From an uncultured Lysobacteraceae bacterium (GTDB lineage: Bacteria > Pseudomonadota > Gammaproteobacteria > Xanthomonadales > Xanthomonadaceae), in the NCBI GenBank assembly GCA_937897645.1, contig CALCNV010000138.1, positions 1 through 64,000 of the forward strand: DNA of 64,000 nucleotides. The letters are read 5' to 3'. The translations under genes were made by a program, and so were the position numbers. The notes under the pieces are model-generated. The model was not told the origin of the DNA. It saw only the letters and a list, made by a program, of their open reading frames with translations, and made no database searches. This document shows positions 1 through 8,130 of the stretch, piece by piece; within the stretch, counting starts at the first letter, position 1, and every line of letters begins with the position of its first letter.

Positions 1-52
1 GTGGCTCAATATTGGATGGAAACCCTGGGTCAGTTTTCCGTGGAAATCAACA
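1..52 (-). mobile_element. Terminal end of an IS21-like insertion sequence (partial)
   Basis: Read on the minus strand the segment begins with TGTTGATTTCC and contains two related blocks, one with AAACTGACCC and one with AATATTGAGCCAC, each preceded by a similar TTTCCA stretch. Repeated internal blocks of this kind are typical of IS21-family ends. The transposase would lie to the left, outside the window. The call rests on recalled end sequence and not on a database match. Confidence 0.5.
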
Positions 53-280
53 CCTTACCCCAACAGTCCTTGTAAGCGCGGTAGAACCCGTTCGCAAGCG
101 TCAAGGCGTAAGGTGTCCGAGACAAAGACTGCTTCGCCGCAGTCTACTGCAGCCGATACTGTCCCTAATTGGCAAGCGAATTTGCACATATGGCAGGCTA
201 ATATGCTGCCCGCCAGAACTGGCACGCCAGTCATGGTTTCTTCTGGCCGCCAGGGACTGTGAGCAATGTGCCATGCATAT

Positions 281-322
281 GTTTGTTCATTAGTTTGTTC
301 CGGAACAAACTAATGAACAAAC
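281..322. repeat. Perfect 42-bp palindrome, copy A
   Basis: The 21-base left arm is exactly the reverse complement of the right arm. Internally it is built from four copies of the 8-mer GTTTGTTC: two direct copies separated by ATTA, then two inverted copies separated by TAAT, meeting at a central CG. This could be a multi-site operator, a cruciform, or the stem of an RNA hairpin. Confidence 0.9.
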
Positions 323-398
323 TAATCCCAATAAGTTGTCCGTCAGCTGGGCATCACCTGACGTGAAACTTCCCGACTTCAATGACTACTTCTACTTG

Positions 399-470
399 AG
401 GTCATTAAAGATCAAGAAACGGCTGCTAACCGTTGTCAACATGGCACTAACACCATTGAAGTGATCTTCA
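399..470 (+). other. Conserved block of module copy A (possible structured RNA element)
   Basis: This block matches 693-762 over about 70 bases. Both copies can fold an ACGG/CCGT stem with a 7-nt loop (419-422 with 430-433) and a second stem with an 8-nt loop (ATGG 441-444 with CCAT 453-456). In copy B the second stem reads GTGG/CCAT, which keeps pairing through a G-U wobble. In copy A the flanks AAGATCA and TGATCTT are also complementary. Strand and transcription are not known. Confidence 0.4.
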
Positions 471-552
471 GGGACACTAGCTGGACATCTGGCTCCCGCC
501 TGTCAGATCGCACGAAGCTGCACCGGCATTCTGAGTACGGTGTCTGGTGTTT

Positions 553-598
553 GTTTGTTCATTAGTTTGTTTCGGAACAAACAAACTAATGAACAAAC
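553..598. repeat. Long inverted repeat, copy B of the palindrome
   Basis: Two 20-base arms (553-572 and 579-598) are perfect reverse complements around a 6-base centre. The sequence is copy A altered by GTTT/AAAC tetranucleotide slippage and one base change. The arms have remained complementary although much of the DNA between the two copies has diverged. Confidence 0.88.
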
Positions 599-692
599 CA
601 ATCCCCACGCAATATCCGCCATTAGGACCTCACCGGACACATAACTGGCTCACTCCTGTCATTCTATAACTGCCTCTACCCACAAGTCTTTC

Positions 693-762
693 AGGCCATT
701 ACAGATCAAGTAACGGCCGCCGACCGTCGTCAACGTGGGAGTAGCACCATAGAACTGGTCAT
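693..762 (+). other. Conserved block of module copy B (possible structured RNA element)
   Basis: Counterpart of 399-470. The ACGG (713-716)/CCGT (724-727) stem keeps its 7-nt loop, with the loop sequence changed. The second stem is GTGG (735-738)/CCAT (747-750) with an 8-nt loop. Retained loop lengths with changed loop bases favour a structural role, but two copies are too few to prove it. Confidence 0.4.
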
Positions 763-1057
763 CTAGGTAATCGAGCGAGGTGGACGATCTTCCCAAGGAT
801 CAGGACTTCACTCTAGGACTGAGAGTTAACCACCAACCCCACATCTACCCATAGCAAACATCAACGGTGAACAAAGATTACTTTATTGACGCCGCGTGCC
901 ATATCGTCTTCCGTCTGGTGATGCCCGCCGGTTGCGGGCGCTGTCCAGTGAAGTATACCCGGGGCGCTTGGCGCTATCCGGCAATTCCCCGGCACTCCGT
1001 CAGGCTAATCCGACTGTCGACCCCTTATAATTCAGCCACTTCCCTTGCGCCGCCCCC

Positions 1058-2056
1058 ATGACCGACGTCCAAACTGCCCGACCGGCCTTGGCCCTGCCCC
1101 AGATCCAGACGGTCGCCGCGGCCGATATGGGCGCCGTGGATGCGCTGATCCGCAACCGCCTGGCCTCGGATGTAGTCCTGATCAACCAGATCGCCGACCA
1201 CATCATTTCGGCAGGCGGCAAGCGCCTGCGGCCAATGCTGGTGGTACTGGCGGGTCGCGCCTGCGGGAACATGTCGACGGACCACCACCAGTTGGCCGCG
1301 ATCATCGAGTTCATCCACACCTCCACCCTGCTGCATGACGACGTGGTGGACGAATCCGACCTGCGCCGTGGCCGCAGCACCGCCAACGCGCTGTGGGGCA
1401 ATGCGCCCAGCGTGCTCGTGGGTGATTTCCTCTACTCGCGCAGTTTCCAGTTGATGGTGGAACTGGACCGCATGGAAGTCATGCGCATCCTGGCTGACAC
1501 CACCAATCGCATCGCCGAAGGTGAAGTGCTGCAGCTGCTGCACGTACACAACCCGGATACCGACGAAGCCGCGTACCTGCGCGTGATCGAGCGCAAGACC
1601 GCGGTCCTGTTCGCCGCTGGCACGCAATTGGGTGCACTCGCTTCTGCAGCCGATGCGACCACGCAGCAAAAGTTGTACGACTACGGCATGAACCTGGGCT
1701 ACGCCTTCCAGATCGCGGACGACGTACTCGATTACACCGCGGATGCCGCCGACCTGGGCAAGAACCTGGGCGACGACCTGGCAGAAGGCAAGGCCACCCT
1801 GCCCTTGATCCACGCCATCGCCCACAGCGACGATGCCACGCGCCACCGATTACGGGCGATCGTGGAAAACGGCGACGGCGCGGCCATGCCCGAGGTATTG
1901 GCTGCGATACATGCGACGGGCGGCTTGGAATACAGCCAACGCCGCGCGGCGGAGTATGCCGAAGCCGCCGAGCGTGCATTGGACGGCCTGGAGGAAAACG
2001 ATGCGCTCGCCGCCCTGCGTGGATTGGCGCGTTACGCGATAGAACGCAAGCACTGA
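1058..2056 (+). CDS. ispB: Octaprenyl/polyprenyl diphosphate synthase
   Basis: Trans-polyprenyl diphosphate synthase that adds isopentenyl units to make the long isoprenoid side chain of ubiquinone; cytosolic. The 332-residue length is normal for the family. Visible motifs are GGKRLRP (about 53-59), the first aspartate-rich motif DDVVD (94-98) and the second, DDVLD (221-225), which bind Mg-diphosphate. The ATG start leaves the normal family N-terminus. It is transcribed alone, after the non-coding region and before a hairpin repeat. Chain length cannot be told from sequence alone, so octaprenyl is the family default. Confidence 0.92.
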   Translation: MTDVQTARPALALPQIQTVAAADMGAVDALIRNRLASDVVLINQIADHIISAGGKRLRPMLVVLAGRACGNMSTDHHQLAAIIEFIHTSTLLHDDVVDESDLRRGRSTANALWGNAPSVLVGDFLYSRSFQLMVELDRMEVMRILADTTNRIAEGEVLQLLHVHNPDTDEAAYLRVIERKTAVLFAAGTQLGALASAADATTQQKLYDYGMNLGYAFQIADDVLDYTADAADLGKNLGDDLAEGKATLPLIHAIAHSDDATRHRLRAIVENGDGAAMPEVLAAIHATGGLEYSQRRAAEYAEAAERALDGLEENDALAALRGLARYAIERKH

Positions 2057-2069
2057 CCCTGCGCTGGTG

Positions 2070-2143
2070 GTAGGAGCGCCCGATGGGCGCGAGTTCTTGG
2101 TCGTTAGATCGTTGCAGGGCTCGCGCCCATGGGGCGCTCCTAC
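2070..2143. repeat. REP-like inverted hairpin doublet, GTAGGAGCGCC type
   Basis: It starts with GTAGGAGCGCC and ends with its reverse complement GGCGCTCCTAC. Each half holds an inner GCGCC/GGCGC stem. It lies between the convergent ispB and murD2 genes. The GTAG head followed by a stem is typical of REP sequences moved by RAYT transposases. The same family recurs at 9924, 26846 and, degraded, at 30374. Confidence 0.85.
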
Positions 2144-2154
2144 AAGGCATCGGA

Positions 2155-3558
2155 TCAGGCGATGCCTATACCGGGAATCGCGGAAATGTCATCAGGATCA
2201 AACCCCGCCAGTTCCGCGAAATGCCTGCCACGCGCCACGTAATCACGATACGGGCCGAAGCTTGGCGCACCCGGCGAAAGCAGAACTAAGCCTTCCCCTT
2301 GCAGCAGCTGCCGCGCCTTGGCCAGCGCATCATCCAAATCGGTTGCGGCCTTGATCCGAAACCTGCCGCTCTTCGCGAGCGGTGCCAGCAACTCATGGAT
2401 GCGCGGACCATTTTCACCCATGGTGACGATGGCGGCAGGCGAATCACTCAGCATCGCGGCGGCGAAACCGGACCAGTCAATGCCGCGATCGTGTCCGCCC
2501 ACCAGTACGACTGTCTCGCGATCACGGAAACATTCCAGCGCCGCCAGCGTGGCATGCGGCGTGGTACTGATGGAATCGTTGACATAGGTGATGCCATCGC
2601 GCGTGCCGAGCGTCTGCAGGCGATTGGGCAAGGGGCGGAAACTTTCCGCATGCACTGCGAGCGCGGCTGCATCCAACCCAAGCACTTCGATTGTCGCGAG
2701 TACTGCGCACAGGTTGCCGCGATTGTGACGCCCCGGTAGCGGCGTGCGAGAGGTATCGAACACGAAGACATCGCCACGATAGACCGCGTCGCCGCGCAAA
2801 TGCCAACCCTCGGAGTGGTTGAACCAGTGCACTTCGCTATGTGGCAATGCGAGTGCAGCGAGTCGTGGATCCGCCGCGTTGAGCACGGCGACCCTGGGTT
2901 TCGCCTGCGTCACCAGGGCCAGCTTGTCAGCGATGTATTGGGCCTCGCTGCCATGCCAGTCCAGGTGCTCGGGAAAAAGATTCAGGACTACGGCGACGTC
3001 CGGTCGCGCCTCGCTGGCGGCCACGTCCAGGGTCTGGTAACTGGACAACTCGATCGCCCAGAATTCAGGCGCAGGCAGGGGATCCAGTACTTCCAGCAAC
3101 GGAAGGCCGATATTGCCGACCAGCGCCGTACGTTGGCCGCCGGCACGCAACAGATGCGCCAGCAAGGCGGTCGTGGTGCTCTTGCCCTTGGTGCCGGTGA
3201 CGCAGATCGTGTGGGCGGCGATGCCGTCCGCACCCGCATGTTCATCGAACCAGAGCGTGCTGCCGCCCACAAAAATGGTTCCTTCTGCGGCTGCGAAACG
3301 TGCCGCTTCAAGGTAGGGACTGATGCCGGGCGACTTGATGACCACGTCATGCCGTGCGAGCAATTCCGCACTCGGATCCGTTTCGACGTGTAGTGCCGGG
3401 TCAGCCAGCGCAACCGCTGCGCCTGCTTCCTCCACACGACAAAACAGGGTCAAGGCGAGCCCGGGCAAGCGCGCGCGAATGGCGCGGTAAGCGGCGTGGC
3501 CTTCGCGGCCCCAGCCCCACAACGCTACCTGCTTGCCCTCAAGCTGCGAAATTCGCAC
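2155..3558 (-). CDS. murD2: UDP-MurNAc-L-Ala:L-glutamate ligase MurD2
   Basis: Mur-family amide ligase. In Xanthomonas the MurD2 branch joins L-glutamate, not D-glutamate, to UDP-MurNAc-L-Ala, and MurL then inverts the new residue. The sequence shows an N-terminal Rossmann-like domain, the ATP loop GTKGKST (about 122-128), HDRGID, and a C-terminal LSPGAPSFGPY in place of the usual MurD SPACASFD-type motif. I chose the GTG start because GGGAG lies 7 bases upstream; an in-frame start 45 bases earlier is possible. It overlaps the end of murL by 20 bases, so the two are translationally coupled. The specificity is inferred from family and murL adjacency. Confidence 0.85.
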   Translation of the reverse strand: MRISQLEGKQVALWGWGREGHAAYRAIRARLPGLALTLFCRVEEAGAAVALADPALHVETDPSAELLARHDVVIKSPGISPYLEAARFAAAEGTIFVGGSTLWFDEHAGADGIAAHTICVTGTKGKSTTTALLAHLLRAGGQRTALVGNIGLPLLEVLDPLPAPEFWAIELSSYQTLDVAASEARPDVAVVLNLFPEHLDWHGSEAQYIADKLALVTQAKPRVAVLNAADPRLAALALPHSEVHWFNHSEGWHLRGDAVYRGDVFVFDTSRTPLPGRHNRGNLCAVLATIEVLGLDAAALAVHAESFRPLPNRLQTLGTRDGITYVNDSISTTPHATLAALECFRDRETVVLVGGHDRGIDWSGFAAAMLSDSPAAIVTMGENGPRIHELLAPLAKSGRFRIKAATDLDDALAKARQLLQGEGLVLLSPGAPSFGPYRDYVARGRHFAELAGFDPDDISAIPGIGIA

Positions 3559-4963
3559 GCAACTGCTCCCACAGCGCGGCAGGTACGCGATGCTCGCCGT
3601 CAAGTTTCAGCAACGGCTGGATTTCAAGCTCGCATGCATCCAGCTGCGGCTGGATTTCGCGGATGAAGCGTGCCACCAGCGCATCCTCCTGCCACTCCGG
3701 ACGTGCCGCCAGCGTGGCCATGGCTGCGCGTGACTCCTGCCCTTCGCCCACGCACTCGAAGGGCTTGTGGTCCTGGAATTCAAGCAACGCATCGAAGCCG
3801 CCGGCCTGCGACAGGTCGTCAAGCAGGTTGCGACCGAAGATGCCGACGAGGCGCGGCTTCGGCATGAACGGTGCCAGCGCGAGGAAGACGAAATGGCATT
3901 TGGGGCAGACGCCACACCAGCGATTCACCGGCCGCTCGCCCAGGATATGGAAGTTGCGGTTGCAGCTGGAAAAATGCGCGTCGTAGCGATCCGTCCTGGT
4001 GAACTGCCTGGCCACGGCAAGTTCGCTCAAAGGACGCAGCAGCGAGTAGTAATTCAGGTCCGCGGCGACATGCGACTGCACATAGTCGCCAAACGCCTGC
4101 TCGAAAGCCCAACCCTTCGACCACTGGTGGTTCACTTCGCCCGTGCCCGCAATGATGCTGCCATAGCTGGCCGAGCGCTCGTTGGAAAACACCACCTGGT
4201 CCACGCCCTGCAACAAGGCCGCGAGCACGAGGATGGCCGAGTTCACCGCCGTGACCGGGATATGACCGTTCCATGCACCCTGCCGGTTCATGTCGAACAA
4301 TTCAGGCGCGATGGCCCGGCCGACGTTGAGCGTCGGCAGCCCGGTACGCGCCGCGCACGCCGCGATCAATTGCGAGTTGCCGATCCAGGTGACCGTCTGC
4401 GCCACGCCCACCGCGCGCAGCGCTTCGATGGAAACAAGTGAATCCTTGCCTCCACCAATGGCAACCAGCGCGTGATGCCTTAGCCCAAGCGCCGATACGT
4501 TTGTGGGAGGGGCTGACCAGCCATTCAGCTGTTGAAAGCCAGCCCCGACGCTCGTAGTAGTCGGGGCTGAAGCCCCTCCCACATTACTCACCGGGAACTT
4601 GATCCGGTCATGCAGATCCAGTCCATTTCGATACGCAAATTCGCCCAGTCCGTTGACATAAACCATCTCCATCAACGCAGCAGTCGCCGCATCGATGGCA
4701 TAGCTCTCAATACGTATCTCGCCCGGCACCGCCGCCTTGTAATAGCTCACGCCGGCAATCAGGTGTAGCAGGCGCAGGGCCTGTTCCACCGCAACGGCGC
4801 GCTCGCCTTCCAGTACGAACGGCGCACCTGGAATGGTGACCACCTCTACCAGTTCGGGACCGTCGTCGAATGCGTACGCCAGCGTCGCGACGCCCGTCGT
4901 CGCGTCCAAGCCGCAACGCACGAAGCGGAATGCCGAAATGCTGTCTCGGTTGAATACGGTCAT
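3539..4963 (-). CDS. murL: UDP-MurNAc-L-Ala-L-Glu epimerase MurL, with in-frame repeat insertion
   Basis: ATP-dependent epimerase that converts the terminal L-Glu of UDP-MurNAc-L-Ala-L-Glu to D-Glu, completing the MurD2-MurL route that replaces glutamate racemase in xanthomonads. The PP-loop-like GGGKDS motif is at 170-175. Towards the C-terminus a CGVCPKC motif suggests a metal or structural site. Residues about 127-154 are encoded by a complete hairpin repeat (4502-4583), giving a Gly/Ala/Ser/Thr-rich stretch just before the GGGKDS region; the frame stays open. It overlaps the upstream membrane gene by 4 bases and murD2 by 20. The protein is 474 residues long. Confidence 0.87.
   Translation of the reverse strand: MTVFNRDSISAFRFVRCGLDATTGVATLAYAFDDGPELVEVVTIPGAPFVLEGERAVAVEQALRLLHLIAGVSYYKAAVPGEIRIESYAIDAATAALMEMVYVNGLGEFAYRNGLDLHDRIKFPVSNVGGASAPTTTSVGAGFQQLNGWSAPPTNVSALGLRHHALVAIGGGKDSLVSIEALRAVGVAQTVTWIGNSQLIAACAARTGLPTLNVGRAIAPELFDMNRQGAWNGHIPVTAVNSAILVLAALLQGVDQVVFSNERSASYGSIIAGTGEVNHQWSKGWAFEQAFGDYVQSHVAADLNYYSLLRPLSELAVARQFTRTDRYDAHFSSCNRNFHILGERPVNRWCGVCPKCHFVFLALAPFMPKPRLVGIFGRNLLDDLSQAGGFDALLEFQDHKPFECVGEGQESRAAMATLAARPEWQEDALVARFIREIQPQLDACELEIQPLLKLDGEHRVPAALWEQLRANFAA
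4502..4583. repeat. REP-like doublet inserted inside murL, GTGGGAGGGGCT type
   Basis: Outer arms TGTGGGAGGGGCT (4502-4514) and AGCCCCTCCCACA (4571-4583) are perfect reverse complements, and GGGGCT/AGCCCC inner stems are present. The same family sits between genes at 21956-22022 and 35909-35938. Here it is wholly inside the murL reading frame. At 82 bp it is not a multiple of three, so the frame must have been kept by a small target duplication or deletion. Confidence 0.88.
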
Positions 4964-5457
4964 GGTTTGCTCTTGGAATCACCGGCGATGCGTCGCAGGT
5001 AACGATTGGACACCAGGGTTTCGATCAACAGCGCAGGCAAGGTGCCCAGCACCACGGCGAAGATCGCCGAGTACTGCACCAGCGTCGGCAGGATTTCCAG
5101 GGTTTGCGCCATGGTGGCGGGCTGCGCCGCCCACAGCTGGTCGCCCAGCGCGGTAAGCAGGTGCCAGCCAGCCACGCATGCGGGATAGAAAATCATCGCC
5201 AGCAGCACGGTGCGCCACGCCAATCCGAACGCCGACCAGCGCTTGCCCGCCGCCGCCGCACGCCCGTGCAGGCCGGTCATGAACCAGGCTGCGAGCCCCG
5301 CCGCCGCCATCGCGGCGGGCAACCACAACAGCGTGCGGCGCAAACTGTCGCCCGCATCCAGGCCCCACCAGACTGCCGCAAGCGCGACAAAGGCGACGAC
5401 CTGCAACAGGCCGGCGACCAGTGCGCTGACCACGATGAACTCAAGGCGTGGCTTCAT
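4960..5457 (-). CDS. Small integral membrane protein of the lysAC-murL operon
   Basis: Unrecognised 165-residue protein with about four hydrophobic segments (near 8-30, 42-60, 80-103 and 126-148), so probably an inner-membrane protein. There are no catalytic motifs or cysteine/histidine clusters. It overlaps lysAC by 17 bases upstream and murL by 4 bases (ATGA) downstream, which makes translational coupling to peptidoglycan precursor genes very likely. A role in envelope precursor metabolism is only inferred from position. Confidence 0.75.
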   Translation of the reverse strand: MKPRLEFIVVSALVAGLLQVVAFVALAAVWWGLDAGDSLRRTLLWLPAAMAAAGLAAWFMTGLHGRAAAAGKRWSAFGLAWRTVLLAMIFYPACVAGWHLLTALGDQLWAAQPATMAQTLEILPTLVQYSAIFAVVLGTLPALLIETLVSNRYLRRIAGDSKSKP

Positions 5458-8050
5458 GGATAATTTCCTCGATGGGCAGCGCCCGCAGGTTGTAGGTGTT
5501 GGCCATGGAATAGCCGTAGGCGCCGGCGTCGGCGATCAGTACCACATCGCCCTCCGCCGTCGCAGCGGGAAGACGACGACGCTTGCCAAATACGTCGCTG
5601 GATTCACAGATCGGGCCGACCACGTCGAACAAACCGTCATTGGCTTCATCAAGCCGACTGAGCACATGGATGTCATGCCATGCGTCATAGAGCGCTGGAC
5701 GGATCAGCGCATTCATGCCGGCATCCAGGCCAACCCGACGCACGCCGTCCTTCTCGACGACCTGCGTCACGCTGGCCAGCAGCACGCCGGCCTCGGCCAC
5801 CAGGTAGCGGCCTGGCTCGATAGCGATGCGATAGCCAGGATATGCGGCCTTGATTTCGGCAAGGCCCACGCCCCATGCCTCGAGGTCGAAAGGCTCGTCG
5901 TCATCGCTGTAGGGAATCGGCAAGCCGCCGCCGATGTCGATGACTTCGATGCTGCCGATACGCTCGGCGATGCCGCCAAGCTCGTCGCAGATCTGCTTCC
6001 AGTGCTGCGGCGTGTCCACGCCACTGCCCAGGTGTGCATGCAGGCCGTTGACGCGCGCACCCAGCGTGCCTGCCAAGGCGACGAAAGCATCCACGCTGGC
6101 GACGGGCAGGCCGAACTTGGATTCCTTGCCGCCGGTGCGCACTTTTTCGTGATGGCCTTCGCCACGCCCGAGGTCCACACGCAACCAAAGGTCGCGACCA
6201 CGGAAAACCTCGGGCCACTGCTGCAGGATTTCCAGGTTGTCGACCGTGACCGTCACGCCATGGGCGAATGCGGCTTCGTACTCCGCTCGTGGGGCGAAGC
6301 TGGGCGTGAACAGCACGCGACGCGGCGAAAGTTCAGGGATGATCTCGAACACGCGCCGCAGTTCACCCAGCGAGACGCATTCCAGCCCGAAACCCTCATC
6401 CACCAACAACTGCAGGATGGCCGGGTTCGCATTGGCCTTGATTGCGTAATAGCGCTGGTCGATGGCCTTCAGTGCCGCGAGTGCCCGTGCACGCGCACGC
6501 ACGGTGGGCAGGTGGTAGGCGTAGCGCGGCGTTCCAGCTTTGGCGAGGGCGAGCAGGTGTTCGCGCTCCGCATGCCACCAGGGCGTCACGCGCTTGCGGA
6601 TGCCCCCGGCGATTTCGCGCCAACGCGGACCGAACACGCTGGTTTCCTCCACCGGCATCGCGCCGCTGTCGATCAGTGCGGCGTGCAGGACGGGAAGCAG
6701 GCCATCGGCATCGGCCTCGTCGATGACGAAAGTCAGGTTCAGGTCGTTGGACGACTGCGAAATCATGTGCACGCGTTCGCGGCCAAACGTGGCCCACACG
6801 TCCGACAGCTTGTGCAGCAGCGAACGCATGCCACGGCCAACCAAGGTGATGGCCGAACACGGTGCGATCACCTTCACCCGGCATACCTCGGCGAGATCAG
6901 CCGACAGCGCCGCCAGCACATTGGTGGTGACCAGGTTCTCGCTGGGATCCAGCGACACGGTGACGTTGGTTTCCGACGAACCGATCAAGTCCACCGACAG
7001 GCCGTGCCGCTTGAAACGCTCGAACACATCCGCCAGGAATCCCACCTGCTGCCACATGCCGATGCCTTCCATCGACACCAGTACGATGCCGTTGCGGCGG
7101 CTGATGGCCTTGACCCCCGGCACGGTCAGCGCGTCGCCGTCGATGCTGGTGCCGGGCAACTCGGAACGTTCCGTGTCCAGGATCGCCATCGGCACGCCGG
7201 CGTCGCGGCACGGCTTGATGGAACGCGGATGCAACACTTTCGCACCGGTGGTCGCGATTTCCTGCGCTTCCTGGTAATCCAGCCGCGTCAACAGGCGTGC
7301 GTCCGGCACTTCGCGCGGGTTGGCGCTGAACATGCCGGGCACGTCGGTCCAGATTTCCACGCGTTTGGCACCCAGCAGTGCACCGAAGTAGGCCGCGGAC
7401 GTATCCGAGCCACCGCGACCCAGCACCGTGGTACCGCCGTCCGCATGGCGTGCGATGAAGCCCTGGGTCAACAGCATGCGCGTCGGCTGTTCACGGAAGG
7501 CGGTGCTCCAGCCCTCGCTGGCCGAGGTGCTGCAGGTCACCGACAGGCGCTGGGCCCATTCGGTCTGGTTGGGCACCACATTGGCCTGCAACCACTGGCG
7601 TGCGTCCATCCAGCCGAAATCCAGGCCTGAAGCGTGCAGGTAGGCGGCGCCGAGCGTGGAAGAGAGCAGTTCGCCCTGCGCAAGCACTTCGGCCTGCCAA
7701 TCCAGTGCGCGGGTGGCAGCGCGTGGATCAGTAGCGAGTGCGCGCAAGGCGGCGAGGCGTTCACCGAGTACGACATCCGGATCGAGTTCCAGCTCGGTTA
7801 CGAACTCACGGTGGCGCTGCTCCAGGGTGGCAACGCGCTGCAGCGCATCCGTCGCGCCATCGGCAATCGCCGTGAGTTCGTTGGTCACGCCGGACAGCGC
7901 CGACACCACCACCAGCACGCGGGCGTCGTTTTCCTCGGCCCTGCGTTTGGCCAGCCGGCCTATGGTGTCCCAGCGGTGGCGACGCGACACCGAAGTGCCG
8001 CCGAACTTGAGGACGATCCAGCGATCAGGCGCAGGCGGGGATGCGGGCAT
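5441..8050 (-). CDS. lysAC: Bifunctional aspartate kinase / diaminopimelate decarboxylase
   Basis: A fused enzyme carrying the first and last steps of lysine synthesis, a form typical of Xanthomonas relatives. Counting from a TTG two codons earlier, the N-terminal aspartokinase has KFGGTSV at 17-23 and GGSDTSA near 215, followed by ACT-like regulatory repeats to about 470. The C-terminal PLP decarboxylase has YAIKAN with Lys540, HLGSG (675-679), EPGR (747-750), CESSD (817-821) and DAGAYG (843-848). I chose the ATG at 8050; the TTG at 8056 is the alternative. It heads the operon with murL and murD2, linking DAP/lysine flux to wall synthesis. Confidence 0.95.
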   Translation of the reverse strand: MPASPPAPDRWIVLKFGGTSVSRRHRWDTIGRLAKRRAEENDARVLVVVSALSGVTNELTAIADGATDALQRVATLEQRHREFVTELELDPDVVLGERLAALRALATDPRAATRALDWQAEVLAQGELLSSTLGAAYLHASGLDFGWMDARQWLQANVVPNQTEWAQRLSVTCSTSASEGWSTAFREQPTRMLLTQGFIARHADGGTTVLGRGGSDTSAAYFGALLGAKRVEIWTDVPGMFSANPREVPDARLLTRLDYQEAQEIATTGAKVLHPRSIKPCRDAGVPMAILDTERSELPGTSIDGDALTVPGVKAISRRNGIVLVSMEGIGMWQQVGFLADVFERFKRHGLSVDLIGSSETNVTVSLDPSENLVTTNVLAALSADLAEVCRVKVIAPCSAITLVGRGMRSLLHKLSDVWATFGRERVHMISQSSNDLNLTFVIDEADADGLLPVLHAALIDSGAMPVEETSVFGPRWREIAGGIRKRVTPWWHAEREHLLALAKAGTPRYAYHLPTVRARARALAALKAIDQRYYAIKANANPAILQLLVDEGFGLECVSLGELRRVFEIIPELSPRRVLFTPSFAPRAEYEAAFAHGVTVTVDNLEILQQWPEVFRGRDLWLRVDLGRGEGHHEKVRTGGKESKFGLPVASVDAFVALAGTLGARVNGLHAHLGSGVDTPQHWKQICDELGGIAERIGSIEVIDIGGGLPIPYSDDDEPFDLEAWGVGLAEIKAAYPGYRIAIEPGRYLVAEAGVLLASVTQVVEKDGVRRVGLDAGMNALIRPALYDAWHDIHVLSRLDEANDGLFDVVGPICESSDVFGKRRRLPAATAEGDVVLIADAGAYGYSMANTYNLRALPIEEIIHEATP

Positions 8051-8068
8051 GGACAAGGTGGGGGGACT

Positions 8069-8084
8069 GCCCGACCATTCGGGC
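8069..8084. promoter_or_regulatory. Short dyad between lysAC and the first PhzF gene
   Basis: GCCCGA and TCGGGC are perfect reverse complements separated by CCAT. It lies 12-27 bases before the lysAC ATG, in the short divergent promoter/leader region. It could be an operator or a leader hairpin near the ribosome-binding region. No consensus promoter was recognised. Confidence 0.35.
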
Positions 8085-8130
8085 GTGAACCTTGGATTCT
8101 AAACGAACGCCCGCACGAGAGCCGACCCGC

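Larger units (their letters stand above)
53..1057. other. Long non-coding, lower-GC region with duplicated palindromic modules
   Basis: About 1 kb with no convincing gene. Its base composition is clearly less GC-rich than the genes that follow. It holds two diverged copies of a module made of a long palindrome plus a conserved block, annotated separately. A short segment beginning GGACAC and ending CCTGTCA also recurs, near 473-512 and 633-662. The last 190 bases before ispB carry its presumed promoter, but I see no clear -35/-10 pair. The region probably arrived by transfer next to the IS21-like end. Confidence 0.6.

Noticed and set aside
12..293. Open frame of 93 codons at the start of the window
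   Set aside because: It runs through the IS21-like end and into the palindrome, has no ribosome site and no protein-like composition.
281..322. Palindrome read as a simple rho-independent terminator
   Set aside because: It is AT-rich, lacks a T-tract after the stem and has no gene upstream to terminate.
418..445. Resemblance of the CCGTTGTCAAC region to an integron attC core
   Set aside because: The paired core sites and long stem expected for attC are missing, and there is no integrase or cassette.
867..1061. Open frame of 64 codons just before ispB
   Set aside because: It starts at GTG, has no family features, overlaps the ispB start and probably contains its promoter.
2070..2143. Hairpin repeats taken as a CRISPR array
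   Set aside because: The copies are scattered singly and are inverted doublets, without regular spacers or cas genes.
5210..7630. 806-codon open frame opposite lysAC
   Set aside because: It is antisense to a clearly real fused enzyme. Long antisense frames are common in GC-rich genes, and this one is rich in His/Gln/Arg with no domain.
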